Shown in pieces: positions 58,501 to 64,000 of a DNA stretch of 64,000 bases. Every line of letters starts with the position of its first letter. The first letter of the stretch is position 1. The position numbers and the translations under genes are program-made. Under the pieces are notes generated by a model. That model was not told where the DNA came from and did no database searches. It worked only from the letters and a program-made list of their open reading frames with translations. Origin of the DNA: Ceratotherium simum simum (lineage: Eukaryota; Chordata; Mammalia; Perissodactyla; Rhinocerotidae); NCBI RefSeq assembly GCF_000283155.1, contig NW_004454173.1, forward strand, positions 8,067,482-8,131,481. Reading direction: 5' to 3'.

Positions 58501-58819
58501 ATCCAAAACCCAAGCCAGTTTAGTGAGATCTTTCCTGCTAGGTCCGTTGCCTTTTTCTTATTAAGTATTCCTGTAGTTGCTGCAAACCTTTAGCTTTTTT
58601 CCAAAGTTCTGACAAAGTTGTTTCTGATAGTTTTTGCTTGTTTTCAGTGTCTCTGTGGAGAGATGGGGGCTCAGAGCTGCCTTTTACGCCATTTTCCTAA
58701 TGTCCTGGCTCCTCATTCACTTTTATAATTCATTTATGTCTTCTTGACCACCGTTATGTAATCACTTTCTGGATAGTCTTATTCATGTTTCTATTACTCT
58801 CTCCTGGTAGACAGAGGTG
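58501..58819. other. Unassigned sequence
   Basis: May still belong to the repeat to its left (TTCCTGCTAGGTCCGTTGCC). Not resolved. Confidence 0.4.
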
Positions 58820-58965
58820 ACAGTATCTGTTACCTTGGGCAAATTGAACTTCTCTGAGCCTTGAATTGCTCTTTATAAATTGAGGATACTTTTCTTTCCT
58901 CCTCTCTTTCCTCCCTCACTGGGTTCTTATGAAGACCAAAGAAGAAAATGAATATGAAAATATTT
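58820..58965 (+). mobile_element. MIR-like SINE, partial
   Basis: TTACCTTGGGCAAATTGAAC, CTCTGAGCCTTGAATTGC and GGGTTCTTATGAAGACCAAA resemble the MIR core. Confidence 0.5.
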
Positions 58966-60820
58966 TTGTATAAAGTTAATCTAATTATATAATCTGTTGA
59001 TATAGAACCTTATCAATAGCTTATTTTCTTTTGTCATTGAAATATGAGTCATCAAGGACCATTAAGAAGAAATGAGTTAAACTGGGAACTCTGTGAATCT
59101 GTTCTCTGTTCCACATATTTTGTCAGCAAATCATGGTTACAGCAGAACATGCATATTTTTTGGATCACCACAGACTAAAATGCTTGCCATTGAGCAAAGA
59201 AAGAAAAGGAAGCAAACTAGGGGAAAACTCACATCATCAAACTTCTTTCAGTCTTTTGTAATCAAATTCGAGTTTTAGACATTGCCAATCACCTGGAGTA
59301 TTAAAGCATAAATTGATTAACAAGCTGTATTCAGTTTTCTGCATCTTAGAGATCATTCTTAATCTTCTGTTTTCTTTATACTTGTATAAATTTCCATTTT
59401 CTTGACCCAACACCCAAAGATACTCTGTCAACCATTTGCAAGTATTATCCTCGTAGAGAAAAACACACAATAGGAATGAGGAGATAGGCTGTAGTCATAT
59501 TTGTATAAAATCAACTTTGCTGTCTATTATAGTATATTATTGCTTTTTGTTATTTAAAAGATTTCTTATATGCAAATTAAAGGTATGATGTACTTTATGG
59601 AAAAAAATATATACCCTCATTCCTTGTAAGTTCTACTTAATGTACTATCTGTTACTATTCGGCAATGTTAAAACATCCCTGTTACATAAATATTGCAGTA
59701 CTTTAATATTTAATACTTTATGGTCTTGATTGTTTTATATAATGTTATTTTCTGTAGAAATACAGAATTGTTTCATAGACATACTTTACCATATTCAGTC
59801 TCTGAATATTTCTAATGTATGTTAAGTGATTTGCCATCCTCTTGCAGGATTCCCCTCACCCATGCATTAATGTATTATAGCTAATTAAATATTTGAGTTT
59901 CATATGTATTTACTTATAACACATTAACACATTTCAGTATACTTCATTATATGGGAAATGTTGATTTGATCATGCTATGCTATTTTTAAAACATTAAATG
60001 TGAGAACTTTAGTTTCATATTTAGGTAGTATCTAAAATGTTTGCCTAAATTAGCCAACATGTGACCATTTTTTAAGTTTGCAGGATATATTGGTTTATGC
60101 TAGCATAAGAGCAGATTTTCTCTTGATTCCTTAAGAATTAAAAACTTCGATGAGAATTACAAAACTACAAATTGTTCAAGTTCTCGTAAGCCAGGCACTT
60201 CAATTTTAGTTTCTAGAACTAATAGTTTTCTATGAGAAATTATTTCTGGTTTTCTGGCTAGTACTGAGGACCATTTTATTGGCTTAACTATTCATAGAAA
60301 AAATAAATAAGGAGGGCTCAAGGAGTTTCCATGCAAACAGCTATTAAGGAGTGTTAAGTCTTTGTTCACTGTGAGGAAATAAGTGTTTAGAAAATTCTTA
60401 CTGTAAATATGATTATAACACTTTCCCAAAGCCAATAAAATAAGTATTTGGTCAGCTAATGAAAAATTCAGTTAGTGCAATTAAGCAGCTAATATGAAGA
60501 CATGAATCAGAGTTTCAAAGCTACTAAGTACCACTTACTATCATCATGTAGGCTCAAGTGCTTTTCACTCATCAGGTCTCAGCAGTGTACTCTCTTGTTC
60601 AGGGTAAACTTCTTTAGGAGTAAGGATATTTCTAAAACTGTAGCCTCCTACTATGCTCAGAAATGTTTTCTTGAGACACAGGTAGTATTTTCATTTTTTT
60701 TAAATCCATCTTCTGAGGCTATAATGTGTCATGAGAAACCTATTATGTAAGAGAGGAGTCAGGTAATTTGACCTCTGTCTAGAGCTCTTTGCCAGGAAGA
60801 AGACAGAGGATCTTTATATG
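58966..60820. other. Unique AT-rich intronic sequence
   Basis: 1.85 kb without recognised repeat or exon. Confidence 0.5.
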
Positions 60821-60830
60821 AAGGAATTCT

Positions 60831-61077
60831 TTTTTTTTTTTTTTCCGTGAGGATGATCGGCCCTGAGCTAACATCTGCCAATCCTCCTCTTTTTGCTGAG
60901 GAAGACTGGCCGTGGGCTAACATCCATGCCCATCTTCCTCCACTTTATATGGGATGCCGCCAGGGCATGGCTTGCCAAGTGTTGCGTCGGTGTGCGCCCA
61001 GGATCCGAACCGGGGAACCCCGGGCCACCGCAGCGGAGCGCACTCACTTAACTGCTTGCGCCACTGGGCTGGCCCCA
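60831..61077 (-). mobile_element. ERE SINE #19 (reverse)
   Basis: Long-type, head ending GGGCTGGCCCC; TSD AAGGAATTCT / AAGGGATTCT (one mismatch) at 60821-60830 and 61078-61087. Confidence 0.94.
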
Positions 61078-61340
61078 AAGGGATTCTAACAATATGTACA
61101 TTCCTTGTTTTTATTTGGAATAAATCTGAATACAAAATGGATTTCTTATAAGAAACATTTACAAGAAGAGCCTAGGCCATTGGGGGTACTTTCTAAAAGT
61201 CCTTTATGAGCACATATTTTATTCTTTATGAATCAAGATTACATGAGTATTTTTAGTGTTTTAATTATGTTGTGACAGTATATGACATTTATATACAATG
61301 AGTAATTGGAAGTATTTTTTTAAATATATGAATTATTGTT

Positions 61341-61550
61341 TTTTTTTAAAGATTTTATTTATTCATTTTTTCCCCCCAAAGCCCCAGTAGATAGTTGTAT
61401 GCCATAGGTTCACATCCTTCTAGTTGCTGCACGTGGGACTCGGCCTCGCGTTGGACGGAGAAGCGGCGCCTTGGGGCTTGCCCGGGATCCGAACCCGGGC
61501 CGCCAGCATCAGAGCGCGCGCACTTAACCGCTAAGCCACGGAGCCGGCCC
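61341..61550 (-). mobile_element. ERE SINE #20 (reverse), short type
   Basis: CCCCAAAGCCCCAGTAGATAG module, GGGATCCGAACCCGGGC head; perfect 12-bp TSD TGAATTATTGTT at 61329-61340 and 61551-61562. Confidence 0.96.
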
Positions 61551-61599
61551 TGAATTATTGTTAAATTAGTTCTGCTGAGTATAGCTGGAGAAAAATCAT

Positions 61600-63603
61600 A
61601 CAACTGAGCAGATTGGTGCCATTCAGCAATCATTTTCCACATACCCATCGTTGGCTTCCCTCTTTTCCCACAATGGCTTTCCCAGATTGCCACTCTTCCC
61701 AGTCTCTCACTCTGACCTTCCCTCTTTCACACTCAGCAGCTAACCTTTCAACTCACTACACAGAGAAAATATGGGTCTGAAGTTATTTCCTCAGAAGCCA
61801 CACCCTAACTATAAGCTTGTCTGTGTTTGCACCCATTGTTAACTCCTTTCCATCCTTAGAGGCAGAGGAGCCTAGCCTGCATCTGAGGCGAATCCTGCCA
61901 CTTGTGTTCTGTGGCCTACTTTGTCCTTCAGCTCAGGGATATCACACCATCAAGGTGGTTTCCACCCCTCTTTCAGATCTTCTCTTCTCCGTTGGAACTT
62001 TAATTTACCACATGAACATATGTATTCAAATTTCCATCTTGAAACAACATTCTCACTTCATCAATCCTGAATCTTTGTCTCACTACTGCCCGCTCCCATA
62101 TTCAACAACAAACTATTGAAAGAAGTTTTATGGTTACTATCTCTCCTTGCTTATTTCTGATTCATTCCCCAAACCTAGTGCAATTTGGCTTTTACTTAGA
62201 ATCTAATTTTGCTAATTCACCATTGACTTCCCAGTTACAAAATTTGGTGGGTTATTTTGTAGTCCTTATCTTATTTTACTTCTCTGCTAAATCACTGTCT
62301 TATTTCTCAAACTGTGTATTTCCTTTGCGACACTACTTCCTTTTAGTTTTCTCTCATTCTCTCTGATTTCCCTTCTAAATCTTTTTTGGCCAACTCTTCT
62401 TCCTCTGCTAAAGTTGTTTTTGTGCAAGGCCCTTCCTTGATCTTTTGGTCTAATTTACTATTGAGTACCTACTACATGCTAGGCTCTGTCCTAGGCACTT
62501 CTTGTACATTGTTCCAACTCTGGACAGCCAGGTAACTTCATGAATTCAGTACTAAGGAGGTAGTCAGGATTTAATACCAAATCTGTTTGATTCTAAAGCT
62601 ATAGTTTTCAAAATTTTTAAAGAAACCGAATAGTTTTTAAAAAAATCTTACTAGGACCCCAACATATAAAACAGATGATAGCAGAACTGCTCCATTACAG
62701 TGAGGGTGACAGGTCTAGCTTGGCCTTCCTTCCCATTCTGACCTCATGATGTCCTAAAGGCACTTCCTCAGAACCCAAAATCTCTGGGAAAGTCAGTTAA
62801 AAAGGTACAGTGATTTATATTAAATCACAAGCCTGTATTTATTTTCTTTGTTTTAAACTCAGATTTCCAACTGAATCCTGGACATTTCTATCTTTCTACC
62901 TGTATGTCTGACAGCTACCTCAGTTCCTTATGTCCCAAATGGAACTTAATCTTCTTTGTGAAGCCTATTCTAACTATTGTACATCTTGTTATGGGGAAAC
63001 TTTCTAGCCCAGCCAATCTTCTAAGCCTAAGACTTGTGAGTTATTAAAGATTTCTTGCTTCTGTCTTACATATAATCAGACAACTAAGGTCCTTGGGGTC
63101 ATAGCCTCTTGAGGCGCTCCTAATCATTTAGTTTGCCTCCTTTTTCACCCTCTTTTCCCAATCTGTCTTTCATATGAAGATTTCTAAAATTCAGGTCAGA
63201 TTACATTACTTACTCACTAACATTTTTCATAGGTCCCTATTATCTATTTTAAAAACTATTCAAGGCATACCAGGCCCTTCAAATTTGACACTCAGAATAC
63301 ACTGTGTTCTCTCAGGCCTCCAGCCATTGTATACTCTTCTTTCTAGAATACCCTCCCTTGCCTCTTTATCCACCTGGCAAATTATCATTCTCCCTTCATG
63401 TATTAATTTATGCATCATGTCTTCTGCAAACATTCTTCTGACTTCTCCAGGCTTCCAGTTCTGTTATATTTTAAAATTGTTTATTTTCATGTTTTTCTTC
63501 ACACTAGACTTTAAGATCCTTGTGAACAGGGACTGTCTTCTCATCTAGCACCTAGCACAGTACTGGTCCATAGTAAACGTTCAAGATATGTTCATTGAAT
63601 AAA
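61600..63603 (+). mobile_element. L2 LINE (forward), long but internally deleted
   Basis: It carries degraded L2 reverse-transcriptase-region DNA (about 61800-62440, including CAGTTACAAAATTTGGTGGG and GACACTACTTCCTTTTAG). It also has the L2 3' half (62840-63603), with TTTAAGATCCTTGTGAACAGG, ACCTAGCACAGTACTGG and the end TTCATTGAATAAATGG. The open frames at 61817-62119 and 63174-63548 are L2 relics with no start of an intact polyprotein. Confidence 0.75.
62455..62605 (-). mobile_element. MIR SINE (reverse), inside L2
   Basis: ATTGAGTACCTACTACATGC, GGCTCTGTCCTAGGCACTTC and GGATTTAATACCAAATCTG follow MIR in reverse; middle deleted. Confidence 0.65.
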
Positions 63604-63633
63604 TGGATTATTTCCAAGAAGAAAAAGATTTTT

Positions 63634-63872
63634 TTTGTTAAGGAAGATTAGCCCTGAGCTAAAATCTGTTGCCAATCCTCCTCTTTTTGCTGAGGAAGAG
63701 TGGCCGTGGGCTAACATCTGTACCCCCTCTTCCTCTACTTTATATATGGGATGCCTGCCACAGCATGGCTTGATAAGTGGTGTGTAGGTCCGCGCCCGGG
63801 ATCCAAACCTGCAAACCCTGGGCCAGCAAAGCGGAGTGCACGAACTTAACCACTATGCCACTGGGCCGGCCC
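63634..63872 (-). mobile_element. ERE SINE #21 (reverse)
   Basis: Long-type with head ending GGGCCGGCCC; 19-bp TSD CAAGAAGAAAAAGATTTTT / CAAGAAGATAAAGATTTTT (one mismatch) at 63615-63633 and 63873-63891. It sits just beyond the 3' end of the L2. Confidence 0.95.
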
Positions 63873-63891
63873 CAAGAAGATAAAGATTTTT

Positions 63892-64000
63892 AATCTATCT
63901 AGGTGTCAGCTGCTTTCTCCGTTAATGAGGCAGTGGGATAAGATGATTTCTAATGTTCCCTTCCACTTTTAGGATTCTGTGTTACTTCCCTTACTGTACT
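63892..64000. other. Unassigned sequence to the window edge
   Basis: Nothing recognised. Confidence 0.5.

Noticed and set aside
61817..63548. Forward open frames of 100 and 124 codons
   Set aside because: They fall in L2 reverse-transcriptase and 3' relics. There are no splice signals and the frames break immediately outside.

Overview
This is a 64 kb piece of a mammalian nuclear genome, about 62-65% AT by eye. It is almost entirely intronic and built from interspersed repeats. The lineage marker is a dense set of about 21 tRNA-derived SINEs. Their sense strand opens with a GGGGCCGGCCC-type head and runs through a GGTTCGGATCC B box to an A-rich tail. These are equine repetitive elements (ERE), which points to a perissodactyl: horse/ass/zebra, or possibly rhinoceros or tapir. 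The species cannot be fixed from the sequence alone.

Only one host coding segment can be supported: a 122-bp internal exon at 13900-14021 (+). It has a clean polypyrimidine/AG acceptor and a consensus GTAAGT donor. I recognise it as the penultimate coding exon of MNAT1 (MAT1, assembly factor of the CDK-activating kinase and TFIIH). Everything to its left is then the end of one MNAT1 intron. The remaining ~50 kb to its right is the start of the next. The last MNAT1 exon was not found.

Region by region: 1-1130 holds two reverse-strand L1 fragments. 2054-2428 holds two MIRs. 2780-9880 is a degraded reverse-strand class I endogenous retrovirus (ERV) with a 5' LTR, a leader, a gag nucleocapsid relic, a long AT-rich stretch without recognisable pol, and an env relic split by an ERE; its 3' LTR is missing. 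9881-13790 is L1 and ERE sequence with a 602-N gap. 13900-14021 is the MNAT1 exon. 14157-29711 carries EREs, L2, an L1 nested with a MaLR LTR, and small tandem duplications. 29850-32440 is a nested reverse L1 complex followed directly by an ERE. 33-57 kb has scattered EREs, MIRs, L2s, a MER5-type DNA transposon, an old L1 (39350-41460), and a 126-N gap inside an ERE. 56.7-58.5 kb holds two copies of a 125-bp repeat. 60.8-63.9 kb has three EREs around a long forward-strand L2.

Nothing in the window looks like a new multi-gene system. The useful observations are about genome architecture. Retroelements lie mostly antisense to MNAT1 (16 of 21 EREs, nearly all L1, and the ERV). The ERV is short of pol. 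Target-site duplications (TSDs) of EREs date nested insertions, and in one case indicate that an assembly gap is oversized. Several local duplications are not explained by transposition. Repeat assignments are from pattern recognition and remembered consensus sequences, without a database search; edges are approximate unless a TSD is given.
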